NCBI RefSeq assembly: GCF_027563345.1
Contig: NZ_JAMKBK010000002.1
Length of the DNA stretch: 64,000 nt
Reading direction: 5' to 3' (one strand)
From: Psychrobacillus psychrodurans
GTDB lineage: Bacteria > Bacillota > Bacilli > Bacillales_A > Planococcaceae
Shown: positions 8,850 to 17,395 of the stretch, piece by piece
Layout of the letters: the number at the start of each line of letters is the position of its first letter
Position numbering within the stretch: the stretch's first letter is position 1
Position numbers and translations under genes: made by a program
Notes under the pieces: model-generated
Databases searched by the model: none
What the model was told of the DNA's origin: nothing
What the model saw: only the letters and a program-made list of their open reading frames with translations

Positions 8850-9995
8850 ATGACGAATAAGCATAGCGAATTACAATCGTTAGATGTTATTTTCGATCGA
8901 ATGGTCGAAGTGATGGATCATTCGAAAAAGGATATATTCATTATAAGCGAACAAAGTCGACAAAGCTTTGAAGAAATGAAAGTAGAGTTAGAAATTATTC
9001 GTGGAAATATCGAGACGGTTATTATTGAAGGGGACATGCTTGAAGCGAAGTCGAAGCTTTCCAGAAACCGCTTAGCAGAAGTCTCTAAAAATTTTGACTC
9101 ATACGATGAACCACAAGTTCGCCAAGCCTACGAAACTGCAAATGAAATTCAAATAAATCTTCTTATCAAACGTAGTGAAGAACGACAGCTAAGACTTCGA
9201 AGAGACGAATTAGAACGCAGGTTACAGGGCTTGTTAGAGATGATTGAACGTGCAGATCATCTGGTCAATCAAGTGAATATAGTCATGAATTACTTAACAT
9301 CCGATTTGAAAAATGTAGGTGCAGCACTTGAAAATGCAAAAATTAAACAAGATTTCACCTTGAAAATTATCGAAGCACAAGAAGAAGAACGCAAAAGACT
9401 TTCAAGGGAAATTCACGATGGCCCCGCGCAAATGCTAGCGAATGTACTACTAAGAACAGATTTAATCAATCTTACATATCAGCAGCGTGGCGGAGACGAA
9501 GCGATGAAAGAAATTATTGACCTAAAAACAATGGTTCGTAATGCCCTATCAGAAGTACGTCGCATCATTTACGACCTACGACCAATGGCATTAGACGATT
9601 TAGGATTAATACCAACGCTTCGAAAGTATATAACAACAATCGAAGAATACAATCCAAAAGGAAAGATTGATTTCCAAACTTTTGGAGAAGAGAAACGACT
9701 AGAAACCAATTTTGAAGTAGCCATTTTCCGCATAGTCCAAGAGTGTTTAACAAATGGAACTAAACATGGAAAATTTACAGAAGCAACGGTGAAAGTAGAA
9801 TGGTTGAAACAAAAAATAAATATTATCGTCAAAGATAATGGGGCTGGATTTGATCCGGAGATTGCTAAAGAAAAATCCTTTGGTTTAATCGGTATGAAAG
9901 AACGAGTGGATTTGTTAGAGGGAACGATGAAAATTATTTCATCTCCAGGCAAAGGTACTACGATATTGTTTAGCATTCCATTAAATGAGGAATAG
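8850..9995 (+). CDS. degS: Two-component sensor histidine kinase DegS
   Basis: Cytoplasmic kinase/phosphatase for DegU, controlling the motility, exoprotease and competence choice. Residues 20-180 are a long coiled-coil signalling region with no membrane segment. The HisKA_3 motif RLSREIHDGPAQM places the phospho-acceptor at His189, the same number as in B. subtilis DegS. The C-terminal ATPase domain has NGTKHG (N box), DNGAGFD (G1) and GLIGMKER. The ATG at 8850 is preceded by AAAGGAG and gives 381 residues, close to the usual 385. degU follows after 35 bp. Confidence 0.96.
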   Translation: MTNKHSELQSLDVIFDRMVEVMDHSKKDIFIISEQSRQSFEEMKVELEIIRGNIETVIIEGDMLEAKSKLSRNRLAEVSKNFDSYDEPQVRQAYETANEIQINLLIKRSEERQLRLRRDELERRLQGLLEMIERADHLVNQVNIVMNYLTSDLKNVGAALENAKIKQDFTLKIIEAQEEERKRLSREIHDGPAQMLANVLLRTDLINLTYQQRGGDEAMKEIIDLKTMVRNALSEVRRIIYDLRPMALDDLGLIPTLRKYITTIEEYNPKGKIDFQTFGEEKRLETNFEVAIFRIVQECLTNGTKHGKFTEATVKVEWLKQKINIIVKDNGAGFDPEIAKEKSFGLIGMKERVDLLEGTMKIISSPGKGTTILFSIPLNEE

Positions 9996-10030
9996 TAAAT
10001 ACGGCGTTTTAATTATAGGAGGAAATGAAC

Positions 10031-10705
10031 ATGACAAAAATAATAATCATAGATGATCACCAACTATTTCGCGAGGGAGTAAAACGCATTTTAGATTTTG
10101 AAGACTCTTTCGAAGTAATAGCAGAAGGTGACGACGGTAATGATGTTCTTGGTCTTTATGATAAGCATCAACCCGACGTAGTACTAATGGACATCAATAT
10201 GCCTACTAAAAATGGAGTAGAAGCAACAGGAGAATTACTAGAAAAATACCCAGAAGCTAAAGTAATCATCCTATCTATCCATGACGATGAGTCCTATGTA
10301 TCACATGCGCTTAAAACAGGTGCACTTGGATACATGCTAAAAGAAATGGACGCCAATGCAATCGTCTCAGCCATCAAAGTAGTAGCAAAAGGCGGGTCAT
10401 ACTTACATCCAAAAGTAACACGTAACCTAGTTGCAGAATTCCGTCGCCTAAGCGAACGTGAAAACAAAGGGAACTTCCATCAAACAGAAATTCGTCGTCC
10501 ATTCCATTTACTAACTAAACGTGAATGTGAAGTCCTACAATTACTAACAGATGGCCAAAGCAACCGCACAATCGGAGAAACACTATTCATCTCCGAAAAA
10601 ACCGTGAAAAATCACGTATCAAGCATACTTCAAAAAATGAACGTAAACGACCGTACCCAAGCCGTAGTAACCGGCATCAAAAACGGTTGGGTTGAAGTTC
10701 GATAA
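10031..10705 (+). CDS. degU: Two-component response regulator DegU
   Basis: NarL/LuxR-type regulator. The receiver domain (about 1-120) has IIDDHQLFREGVKRI, the phospho-acceptor Asp54 in LMDINMP, and the Lys of LKEMDA. The C-terminal LuxR helix-turn-helix contains LTKRECEVLQLLTDGQSN and SEKTVKNHVSSILQKMNVND. Two in-frame ATGs (10025, 10031) are possible; GGAGG at 10018-10022 is well spaced only for 10031, giving 224 residues. It is co-transcribed with degS and ends in a strong terminator. Confidence 0.96.
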   Translation: MTKIIIIDDHQLFREGVKRILDFEDSFEVIAEGDDGNDVLGLYDKHQPDVVLMDINMPTKNGVEATGELLEKYPEAKVIILSIHDDESYVSHALKTGALGYMLKEMDANAIVSAIKVVAKGGSYLHPKVTRNLVAEFRRLSERENKGNFHQTEIRRPFHLLTKRECEVLQLLTDGQSNRTIGETLFISEKTVKNHVSSILQKMNVNDRTQAVVTGIKNGWVEVR

Positions 10706-10717
10706 TACAACATAATG

Positions 10718-10755
10718 AATCCCACTCCAGCTTTTGAGCTTTTGGAGTGGGATTT
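10718..10755 (+). terminator. degSU terminator
   Basis: AATCCCACTCCA pairs with TGGAGTGGGATT around a loop that itself contains AGCTTTTGAGCT, shortly after the degU stop. The T-run is short. Confidence 0.85.
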
Positions 10756-10770
10756 ACTGTTGAGAAAAAT

Positions 10771-11190
10771 TTGCGATTCGGTCGAAGTATATTGCGATTC
10801 TGAGGAGTGATCTTTCGATTCGAAACATCTAATTTGCGATTCATCCCAAATCTGGATTAGTCTTGCGATTCGCGGTGCCGACCTTGTGATTATGCTTAAG
10901 TATATTGCGATTCTCGCAAGCGACCTTTCGATTCAAAGCACCTAATTTGCGATTCCCCCTAAATCTGGATTCGACTTGCGATTGGCGGTAACGACCTTGC
11001 GATTACGCCGAAGTATATTGCGATTCTAACAAGCGATCTTTCGATTCGAAGCACCTAACTTGCGATTCATCCCAAATCTGGATTCGACTTGCGATTCGTG
11101 GTACCGACCTTGCGATTTCACCGAAGTATATTATGATTCTAACAAGCAATATTTCGATTCAAAACACCTAATTTGCGATCCCCCCTAAAC
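10771..11190. repeat. 113-bp super-repeat of TTGCGATT units, 3.7 copies
   Basis: Super-repeat copies start at 10771, 10884, 10997 and 11110, each exactly 113 bp apart; the last is partial. Within a copy TTGCGATT or a close variant occurs at offsets 0, 21, 42, 63 and 92, so four of five steps are 21 bp and one is 29, where a degenerate TCTGGATT lies between. Copies differ by scattered substitutions but keep length. The array fills the gap between the convergent genes degU and the NERD gene. No coding frame is supported (113 is not a multiple of three). Confidence 0.93.
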
Positions 11191-11211
11191 TCAATCTACT
11201 ACAATATAATC

Positions 11212-12129
11212 CTATTTCTTCGTGTAATAAGTTTTCCCACCAGCTTTATGCATGTGTAAGTCCATATTACCAAGCATTCTCGAAGCCGCATATATAGATT
11301 CGACCATACAAAATTTTCTGAAGTCTCTATTCGTTATCTTATTATTGATAAGCAAAAAGAAATCATCAACAGTTTTCTTATGTGCGTTCCTATCACGCTT
11401 ATTACAATAGACACATGTCCAAGTTTTACCTGTACGCCGCATCCCAAGTTCACTACAACTCGGACACTCAACCCCCAGCAGTATTTCACTCGGAGGAATT
11501 CGATAATGTTCGCAAAGTGGGGGATGTTCATAATCTGATCTTTTCTCTAGCAAGAGCTTTTCAACAAGCTCTATATCTTTACCAGAAAAACTAGTCCCGC
11601 CAGAACTATTGTAGATCTGAGTCACTCTCTCAATCATGCTTTCTAACTTATAAATGGGATAATGGGTAGGCTTTTGCATAATGCGATGGGACTTAGCGGT
11701 CATGATGACAGCACCAGTCACTTTCATTAGTGTATGGGTCTTACGTAGAAATTCTTTCATAAAGCGAATATGTCGCATTAATTGGAAATATGGATTAGAA
11801 ATGGGGGATTCTACTCCATTTTCTTCTTTATAAAATTCATCAAGCTCTTCATTAAAATACAAGTGTCCACTTATGTTTTTCGACTCAAGTACGATGCAGC
11901 ACCGGTCGGTTACAACAAGACAGTCGATTTGTACTTTCCAATCATCAAGCACCAAACAAACATCCGAAAAAACTCGGAACTCACCTTGCAAACGCAACTC
12001 CTTCAACCGAGCAACAAGTCGGTCCTCACCACGCACTCCAGCCTTCTGTTTTCGAATCTCTTCCCGAATAAAATCAGCCATACCAGATCCATCACGCAAC
12101 CTGTTTAACAAAGCAAAATGTCCATTCAA
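11212..12129 (-). CDS. NERD-domain protein with C-terminal zinc ribbon
   Basis: 305 residues. The N-terminal NERD domain (about 30-150) has GEDRLV, the conserved Asp in DDWKVQIDCLVV and the Glu-Ser-Lys of VLESKNISGHLYF, the pattern expected for this PD-(D/E)xK-like nuclease-related fold. A four-cysteine ribbon follows at about 215-240 (CPSCSELG...CVYCNK), then a helical tail. NERD proteins are predicted nucleases of unknown biological role. The start is TTG at 12129 with AAGGAGGT on the minus strand. The gene converges on degU with the TTGCGATT array between. It is not part of the usual B. subtilis order, so it is an insertion into the degU-degV interval. Confidence 0.85.
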   Translation of the reverse strand: MNGHFALLNRLRDGSGMADFIREEIRKQKAGVRGEDRLVARLKELRLQGEFRVFSDVCLVLDDWKVQIDCLVVTDRCCIVLESKNISGHLYFNEELDEFYKEENGVESPISNPYFQLMRHIRFMKEFLRKTHTLMKVTGAVIMTAKSHRIMQKPTHYPIYKLESMIERVTQIYNSSGGTSFSGKDIELVEKLLLEKRSDYEHPPLCEHYRIPPSEILLGVECPSCSELGMRRTGKTWTCVYCNKRDRNAHKKTVDDFFLLINNKITNRDFRKFCMVESIYAASRMLGNMDLHMHKAGGKTYYTKK

Positions 12130-12259
12130 TACTTTACCTCCTTTCTACCTATATTTTACATTCCAATAGCGGAATATTCTACCTATTAATAAAAGGAACA
12201 TATTAATTGAGTTTTCGTCCTAATTATGACAAAATAACCTTCAGCAGGAGGAGACATAA

Positions 12260-12847
12260 ATGAAAATAATCCAAACAATTACACTCGCAGCCTTTGCGCT
12301 AACTTTGGCAGCTTGCAATAGCAATGATGAAACAGTCCAAAACCAAAACACCAATTCCGCAGGAGACATTGCTCCAACGAACACTCAAGCCACAACAGAC
12401 CATGGTGCGGAAGACAAAAGTGAAACAAATGTAGGGTTCGAATTGTCAGGTGGAAATATTGAAGAAGCGACGAATGTACCAGATAAAGAAAAAGCGGCTA
12501 TAATTGACTCCTTTACTGAATATATGGAATCATTCAATGAAGAAGATACTGAGCGCTATATGAACACAATTTCGAAAAATCCAGAAGGCTTCAACTACGA
12601 TGCTGAAAAAGTGAAAGTCGAAGAAACCTTCCACGACTTCGATACGATTCGGACGGCTGAAAATATCACCATCATTAAATATGACAAATCACAAGCACAA
12701 GTATTCTCTAATATCCATACTTCACTAGAGCAAATGGACACAGGCGCTAAGCTAGACCAAAATGGTCGCCAAGTAACTGTGTTCGTCAAAGAAAACAGTG
12801 AATGGTTAGTTTCCAGCGTCTACTATATAGGCGAATCAACTGAATAA
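12260..12847 (+). CDS. Small lipoprotein, NTF2-like C-terminal domain
   Basis: 195 residues with a type II signal peptide: a hydrophobic core, then LAAC with Cys19 as lipidation site. A low-complexity Asn/Thr/Gln linker to about residue 65 is followed by a domain (about 75-190) reading as one helix pair then strands (IDSFTEYMESFNEEDTERYM...VTVFVKENSEWLVSSVYY), the pattern of NTF2-like/SnoaL folds. No catalytic residues can be named. GGAGGAG precedes the ATG and a terminator follows, so it is a single-gene unit. Function unknown; it is located on the outer face of the membrane. Confidence 0.82.
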   Translation: MKIIQTITLAAFALTLAACNSNDETVQNQNTNSAGDIAPTNTQATTDHGAEDKSETNVGFELSGGNIEEATNVPDKEKAAIIDSFTEYMESFNEEDTERYMNTISKNPEGFNYDAEKVKVEETFHDFDTIRTAENITIIKYDKSQAQVFSNIHTSLEQMDTGAKLDQNGRQVTVFVKENSEWLVSSVYYIGESTE

Positions 12848-12857
12848 TCACACTTTC

Positions 12858-12897
12858 CCAAAACATATATGACAAATATCATGTTTTGGGCTTTTTT
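12858..12897 (+). terminator. Lipoprotein-gene terminator
   Basis: CCAAAACATATATGA and TATCATGTTTTGG form an imperfect stem followed by GCTTTTTT, directly after the lipoprotein stop codon. Confidence 0.8.
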
Positions 12898-12955
12898 ATC
12901 CTTTCATTTCTAACAAAACTTCAGTAAACTTAAAGTTAGGAGTGTGATTTATAAA

Positions 12956-13798
12956 ATGAAGACAGCAATCGTAACCGACAGCACCGCATATATCCCGAAA
13001 GAAATTCGTGACCAACTGAATATTCATATGGTGCCGCTAAGCGTTGTCATCGGAAATGACACCTACCAAGAAGAAATAGACATTAACACCACAGAATTCT
13101 ACGATAAAATCCGTAAGGGTGGAGCCCTACCAAAGACATCCCAGCCTGCTCTTGGAAAGTTTATCGAAACATATGAACAGCTAGCAAAAGAATACGATGC
13201 GGTGATCTCCATCCATCTCTCAAGTGGTATCAGCGGAACACTTGCTGGAGCAGAACAAGCGGGAGAAATGGTAAACGACATCGACGTACGCACATTCGAC
13301 ACAGAAATTTCCTGTATGGTTCAAGGCTTCTACGTACTTAAAGCCGCTGAAATGGCCAGAGAAGGTGCTACACCTGACGCAATCCTTGCAGAACTAGACA
13401 GCATGAAACAAACAATGAGAGCATACTTCATGGTCGACAATCTAGACCATCTCCATCGAGGTGGAAGACTAAACGGCTTCGAGCGTGTCATTGGATCTGT
13501 ACTTCAAGTAAAACCAATTCTGCACTTCGAAAACAAAGTTATTGTTCCGTTCGAAAAAGTCCGAACACGAAAAAAAGCGATGAAACGTATCTCGGACATG
13601 CTTCAGGCTGACTCAAACAAATTCAACATAAAAGCAACAATCATCCATGCAAATAACGAAAACGAAGCAATCGCATGGAAAAACGAACTCCAAGCAACAA
13701 TGCCAAACGTAGAATTCACGATCAGCTATTTCGGTCCCGTAATTGGTACACATCTTGGGGAAGGGTCAATGGGTCTCGGTTGGTATAAAAATAACTAA
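12956..13798 (+). CDS. degV: DegV family fatty-acid-binding protein
   Basis: 280 residues of the DegV/FakB fold, which binds a fatty acid for presentation to FakA-type kinases or other acyl-transfer steps. Seen: N-terminal TAIVTDSTAYIP, the SQPALGKF segment, ISIHLSSGISGT around the carboxylate-binding site, and VDNLDHLHRGGRLNG. The ATG at 12956 gives the family-typical start MKTAIVTDST; an upstream GTG at 12944 touches the AGGAG box and is unlikely. Its place between degSU and comFA matches yviA/degV in B. subtilis. Confidence 0.92.
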   Translation: MKTAIVTDSTAYIPKEIRDQLNIHMVPLSVVIGNDTYQEEIDINTTEFYDKIRKGGALPKTSQPALGKFIETYEQLAKEYDAVISIHLSSGISGTLAGAEQAGEMVNDIDVRTFDTEISCMVQGFYVLKAAEMAREGATPDAILAELDSMKQTMRAYFMVDNLDHLHRGGRLNGFERVIGSVLQVKPILHFENKVIVPFEKVRTRKKAMKRISDMLQADSNKFNIKATIIHANNENEAIAWKNELQATMPNVEFTISYFGPVIGTHLGEGSMGLGWYKNN

Positions 13799-13812
13799 TT
13801 AGGAGAACGCCC

Positions 13813-15141
13813 ATGAATGAACAATTGCAGCAATTTCTCACTGGCCGCATATGGCTTCGCGAGCATACCCCATTTCCCCGCGAAGTCATCGACGCCCACA
13901 TTAACTCCGGCTACATCCACCTAAAGCCCGGCATCATTACAAAAACAGAATCTGTCCTTTTTTGGCAATCAATGAAGAGCGTCTGCAACAGATGCCACAA
14001 CACAAACCAATCCTTTTTTCACACATTCAACTGTGCACGCTGTAACAAAATTTGTACCTATTGTCGCCACTGTATTCGAATGGGGCGGGTGAGTAGCTGC
14101 TCAGAATTGCTCCTGTGGGCCAAGCAGCATGCACGCGGCGCGAACGCTCATGTGTTTAGATGGAGCGGGGAACTTACCCCACTTCAGCAAAAGGCAAGTG
14201 AAGAATTACTTGCTAGTGTCGAACAAAACCAATCCCACCTACTAAACGCAGTATGTGGAGCAGGAAAAACAGAACTCCTATTTCCCGCCATTTTTGCAAG
14301 TTTACAAGCAGGTAAAAGAGTTTGTGTCGCTGCTCCAAGAACGGATGTTATTTTAGAGTTATACCCTCGCTTTCGGAAAGTCTTCCCAAATACGAAAATT
14401 CATGCACTGTACGGTGGTGCACCAGACCAACAAGGATTTGCTGAATTAGTGCTTGCCACTACCCATCAACTTTACCGATTTGAACATGCATTCGACGTCG
14501 TATTTGTCGACGAAGCAGACGCCTTTCCCTATTATGCGGACGAAACACTCCAAGCAGCAGTTACTAAAGCAGCTAAACAACATGCAGCTATTCACTATGT
14601 AACAGCCACTCCTACCAAATCTTTAAAAACAACCAACCAATCCATTCTCACAAGAAGATATCACGGCCACGACCTTCCAGTACCTAAATTCGATAGCCTG
14701 TGGGGTTACTCCAGACAATTGAAGACAGGGAAAATTCCTCACAAACTACAAAAATGGATAAATGAAAAAATAGAAACCAAAACACCTTTTCTAATCTTCC
14801 TACCTACTATCGAAATGCTTGAAAACTTCCCAGGAGAAATACCAAGAGTACACGCCGAACACCCAGATAGAAAGGAACTAGTTATGCAATTAAGAGAAAA
14901 GCAAATACCTGGTTTACTAACAACGACCATATTAGAACGTGGGGTAACGATTGAAAATGTCCATGTAGCAGTAGTGGGAGCAGAGCAACCGATTTTCACT
15001 TCCAGCGCACTCATTCAAATAAGTGGACGAGTAGGCAGGTCTGCACAGTATCCAGACGGAGACATAATTTTCTTTCATCATGGAATTAGTAGAGAAATGG
15101 ATAAAGCGCAGGATGCGATAGAAGGATGGAATCGTTCATGA
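13813..15141 (+). CDS. comFA: Competence helicase ComFA
   Basis: DEAD-box-like ATPase driving uptake of transforming DNA at the membrane. An N-terminal zinc region with four CxxC pairs (about 56-92; CNRCH, CARC, CTYCRHC) precedes the helicase core: Walker A CGAGKTE near residue 153, DEAD (VFVDEADAF) near 234, motif III TATPT, and the C-terminal ILERGVTI and QISGRVGRS of motifs V and VI. Length 442 is near the B. subtilis protein (463). It overlaps comFC by four bases; comFB is absent between them. Confidence 0.95.
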   Translation: MNEQLQQFLTGRIWLREHTPFPREVIDAHINSGYIHLKPGIITKTESVLFWQSMKSVCNRCHNTNQSFFHTFNCARCNKICTYCRHCIRMGRVSSCSELLLWAKQHARGANAHVFRWSGELTPLQQKASEELLASVEQNQSHLLNAVCGAGKTELLFPAIFASLQAGKRVCVAAPRTDVILELYPRFRKVFPNTKIHALYGGAPDQQGFAELVLATTHQLYRFEHAFDVVFVDEADAFPYYADETLQAAVTKAAKQHAAIHYVTATPTKSLKTTNQSILTRRYHGHDLPVPKFDSLWGYSRQLKTGKIPHKLQKWINEKIETKTPFLIFLPTIEMLENFPGEIPRVHAEHPDRKELVMQLREKQIPGLLTTTILERGVTIENVHVAVVGAEQPIFTSSALIQISGRVGRSAQYPDGDIIFFHHGISREMDKAQDAIEGWNRS

Positions 15142-15761
15142 CTTGTTTAATTTGTGGCACTCCTTATCAATCTACACCAACTTGGTCTAAGCTCTTTTTA
15201 AACCAATTAGACTCTTCCACTTGCACTAGATGCTTCGAGAAATTTGAAGTATCAGAGTCGGCCATAGATTTTACCGATTTTCTAGGAACACCTTATGAAG
15301 GAGCAGTCGACTCAGTCTTTTGTTTATACACTTATAATGAACCCATGAAAGAATTTCTGCACCAATACAAATTCCTACAAGACATAGCATTAGCTAAAGT
15401 CTTTGCCCTGAGTCTGCAACAGGTATTTCATAGAAAAGAAGGCATTGTAGTACCCATTCCCATGCATGCAGAAAAATTAGTATTACGGACATTTGCTCAA
15501 GTTGACGAATTGCTGAACGCTGCACAAATTCTTTTTCAACAAGTACTCACCAAAACAGCTTCTGATTCTCAAGGAAAGAAAACAAAAAAAGAACGCTTAA
15601 AAACATCAAATCTATTCGAAGCAATCCAAACAATCGAAGAAACAAATTATATTTTATTCGACGATATTTATACAACTGGTGCTACCATTCATCACGCTGC
15701 GAAGGTTTTAAAGGACTCAGGGGCGAAAAGAGTCGATGCAATCACTTTAATAAAAGGCTAA
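15138..15761 (+). CDS. comFC: Competence protein ComFC, phosphoribosyltransferase fold
   Basis: Required with ComFA for DNA uptake. The 207-residue protein has an N-terminal zinc-ribbon (CLICG and CTRCF), then a type I phosphoribosyltransferase fold with FDDIYTTGATI as PRPP motif. Starting at ATG 15138 gives MTCLICG and an ATGA overlap with the comFA stop, so translation is coupled; an upstream in-frame ATG at 15126 is less likely. YEP...FLHQYKF matches the family's usual YxxxxxxxIhxxKF segment. Confidence 0.93.
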   Translation: MTCLICGTPYQSTPTWSKLFLNQLDSSTCTRCFEKFEVSESAIDFTDFLGTPYEGAVDSVFCLYTYNEPMKEFLHQYKFLQDIALAKVFALSLQQVFHRKEGIVVPIPMHAEKLVLRTFAQVDELLNAAQILFQQVLTKTASDSQGKKTKKERLKTSNLFEAIQTIEETNYILFDDIYTTGATIHHAAKVLKDSGAKRVDAITLIKG

Positions 15762-15806
15762 CTTGCCGATAAAATAAAAGAGAGAATAATATCTGGAGGT
15801 AACAAC

Positions 15807-16223
15807 ATGGGTGAATTAAAAAATTGTCCTTCATGCGGCGAGTTTTTTAACTATACAGGAATGAGAGAAGTATGTAACAACTGCGCAATGAACGAAGAAA
15901 AACTATACGAAATAGTATATCGCTTCCTCCGCAAGCGCGAAAACCGTGCAGCAACAGTAGAGCGAATTGTAGAAGCAACCGGCGTTGAAGAATCACTATT
16001 ACACAAGTGGGTACGCAAAAACCGTCTGCAACCAGCAATGTTCCCAAATTTAGGGTATCCATGCGACAGCTGTGGAAAAATCACGAACCAAGGCAAACTT
16101 TGTAAAACATGTACGGAAGATTTAAAATCAGGACTCCGTCAATTTGATGCAGCAAAAGAATTCAGAGACAAAGTAGCAAACCAGGATCATGGCACTTACC
16201 ATGCAGATATTAAGAGAAAATAA
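15807..16223 (+). CDS. yvyF: Flagellar operon protein YvyF
   Basis: 138 residues with an N-terminal zinc ribbon (CPSCGEFF...CNNC), a middle winged-helix-like segment (VERIVEATGVEESLLHKWV) and a second ribbon (CDSCGK...CKTC). It matches the family annotated as flagellar operon protein found directly before flgM in Bacillales. The two-ribbon layout suggests a nucleic-acid or protein-binding regulator, possibly of late flagellar genes; the mechanism is not known. TCTGGAGGT precedes the ATG. Confidence 0.9.
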   Translation: MGELKNCPSCGEFFNYTGMREVCNNCAMNEEKLYEIVYRFLRKRENRAATVERIVEATGVEESLLHKWVRKNRLQPAMFPNLGYPCDSCGKITNQGKLCKTCTEDLKSGLRQFDAAKEFRDKVANQDHGTYHADIKRK

Positions 16224-16248
16224 ACTCTCACTTTGTGTGGGAGTTTTT
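16222..16248 (+). terminator. yvyF terminator
   Basis: AAACTCTCAC pairs with GTGGGAGTTT (one T-G pair) and runs into TTTTT; it overlaps the yvyF stop codon. Confidence 0.8.
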
Positions 16249-16274
16249 ACTTAGGTGAGAACTCTAATCTAAAA

Positions 16275-16450
16275 TGAGTTTCAAAAGGTATACGATTTCT
16301 ACACAAAAGCCACGAGGTCACTAAAAGCTACCCAAGTTCCGACCAAAGGCACATAGATTCAACCCAATCAAAAAACATTTTCACCCAACCAAGCACTAGT
16401 TCCACCTAAAGACCCTTCAATTCCCCTAACTGCTTTAATTCCCAAGACCT
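16275..16450. repeat. Degenerate ~21-bp-period array, TTC-ACC core
   Basis: TTC followed by C/A and ACC-like bases recurs near 16337, 16358, 16380, 16400 and 16421, with weaker units on both sides; steps are 20-22 bp in the clear part. The words GTTCCGACC, ATTCAACCC, TTTCACCC, GTTCCACCT and ATTCCCCT are visibly related. It fills the 300-bp gap between the yvyF terminator and the flgM promoter. No open frame is supported. Confidence 0.6.
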
Positions 16451-16477
16451 ATTCCTTATAAATCGTTCAAATTACTC

Positions 16478-16504
16478 TAAACACTTCATATTTAATGCCG
16501 AAAT
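16478..16504 (+). promoter_or_regulatory. Sigma-D promoter of flgM
   Basis: TAAA, 15 bp spacer, GCCGAAAT: seven of eight -10 bases and all four -35 bases match the sigma-D consensus TAAA-N15-GCCGATAT. It lies 43 bp before the flgM ATG. Confidence 0.88.
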
Positions 16505-16546
16505 ACTATATAGACACTAAGCAAGAAGAGGGGAGGATGAACTTAT

Positions 16547-16810
16547 ATGAAAATAACAAACGTTGGTTTAAACCAAGTAAATCCATACAAACGCAATCAA
16601 CAACAAGCTGAAAAAGCACAGCAAACAACTAAAACAGCTGCTGATCAATTGGAAATTTCATCCGCTGCTAAAAGCATGCAAACAAAATCATCTATTGAAG
16701 TAGAACAAGCAGAACGAGTAGCTGCCATCAAAGCAGATATCGAAGCTGGAACATACAAAGTAGATGCAAAACAATTAGCATCCAATATCTTAAATTATTA
16801 CCGCATCTAA
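16547..16810 (+). CDS. flgM: Anti-sigma-D factor FlgM
   Basis: 87 residues. FlgM holds sigma-D inactive until the hook-basal body is finished. An N-terminal disordered, Gln-rich half is followed by the sigma-binding helices (about 45-87; QAERVAAIKADIEAGTYKVD, ASNILNYYRI), which are the family's conserved part. Its sigma-D promoter gives autoregulation, as in B. subtilis. Position after yvyF and before flgN confirms it. Confidence 0.92.
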   Translation: MKITNVGLNQVNPYKRNQQQAEKAQQTTKTAADQLEISSAAKSMQTKSSIEVEQAERVAAIKADIEAGTYKVDAKQLASNILNYYRI

Positions 16811-16888
16811 CTTCTTTCGGTAGTCGTCCAAACGCCCACTGAAAGAAGTTAATGCCGATGCATAATTGATAAAAAGGAGCTTACAAAC

Positions 16889-17383
16889 ATGTCCATCGGT
16901 AACATTTTGCAATCTCTAACAAAACTAGATATGCTTCACAAAAGCTTGCTAGAAGTTGCATACAAAAAAACAGAAGCTATTAAAATTGGGGACATGGACA
17001 GTCTAAACCAACTGCTCAAGGACGAGCAGGCACATGTAGCAGGAATTTCACAGCTAGAACAACAGCGTCAATTAGAGGTAACGGATTACCTTCGAGCAAA
17101 AGGAATTGCTCCTACTGACAACCCAACTGTTGCACTTGTCTTAGAATATACCAACACAGACGAAGAAAAAGCTCAGCTAACAAAAGCACGCAATAATCTA
17201 CTACTAACATTAGAAACATTAAAAAACCAGAACGAACTGAACCAAAAACTAACATTTCAATCACTTCAGTTCGTCAACATGACTCTCGATATGTTACGAC
17301 CAAAGCCAGATCAAATAAACTACTCACAAACCGAAGTAAAAGGTCCCTTAAAAGACAAAACCTACTTCGACTCACAAGCATAA
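16889..17383 (+). CDS. flgN: Flagellar chaperone FlgN
   Basis: 164 residues, all-helical, of the FlgN family (yvyG in B. subtilis). It is a cytoplasmic chaperone for the hook-filament junction proteins FlgK and FlgL encoded next. The long helix with KTEAIKIGDMDSLNQLLKDE and the second half (LNQKLTFQSLQFVNMTLDML) are typical. AAGGAG precedes the ATG, and flgK starts 12 bp after the stop. Confidence 0.9.
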   Translation: MSIGNILQSLTKLDMLHKSLLEVAYKKTEAIKIGDMDSLNQLLKDEQAHVAGISQLEQQRQLEVTDYLRAKGIAPTDNPTVALVLEYTNTDEEKAQLTKARNNLLLTLETLKNQNELNQKLTFQSLQFVNMTLDMLRPKPDQINYSQTEVKGPLKDKTYFDSQA

Positions 17384-17395
17384 GGAGGCGAACCC

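Noticed and set aside
10771..11190. CRISPR array
   Set aside because: The units are 21 bp with an 8-bp core and the super-repeat of 113 bp has conserved spacers; no 28-37-bp repeat with unique spacers and no cas gene.
11382..12169. Plus-strand open frames across the NERD gene
   Set aside because: Antisense shadows of a gene with clear domains and a good ribosome site on the minus strand.
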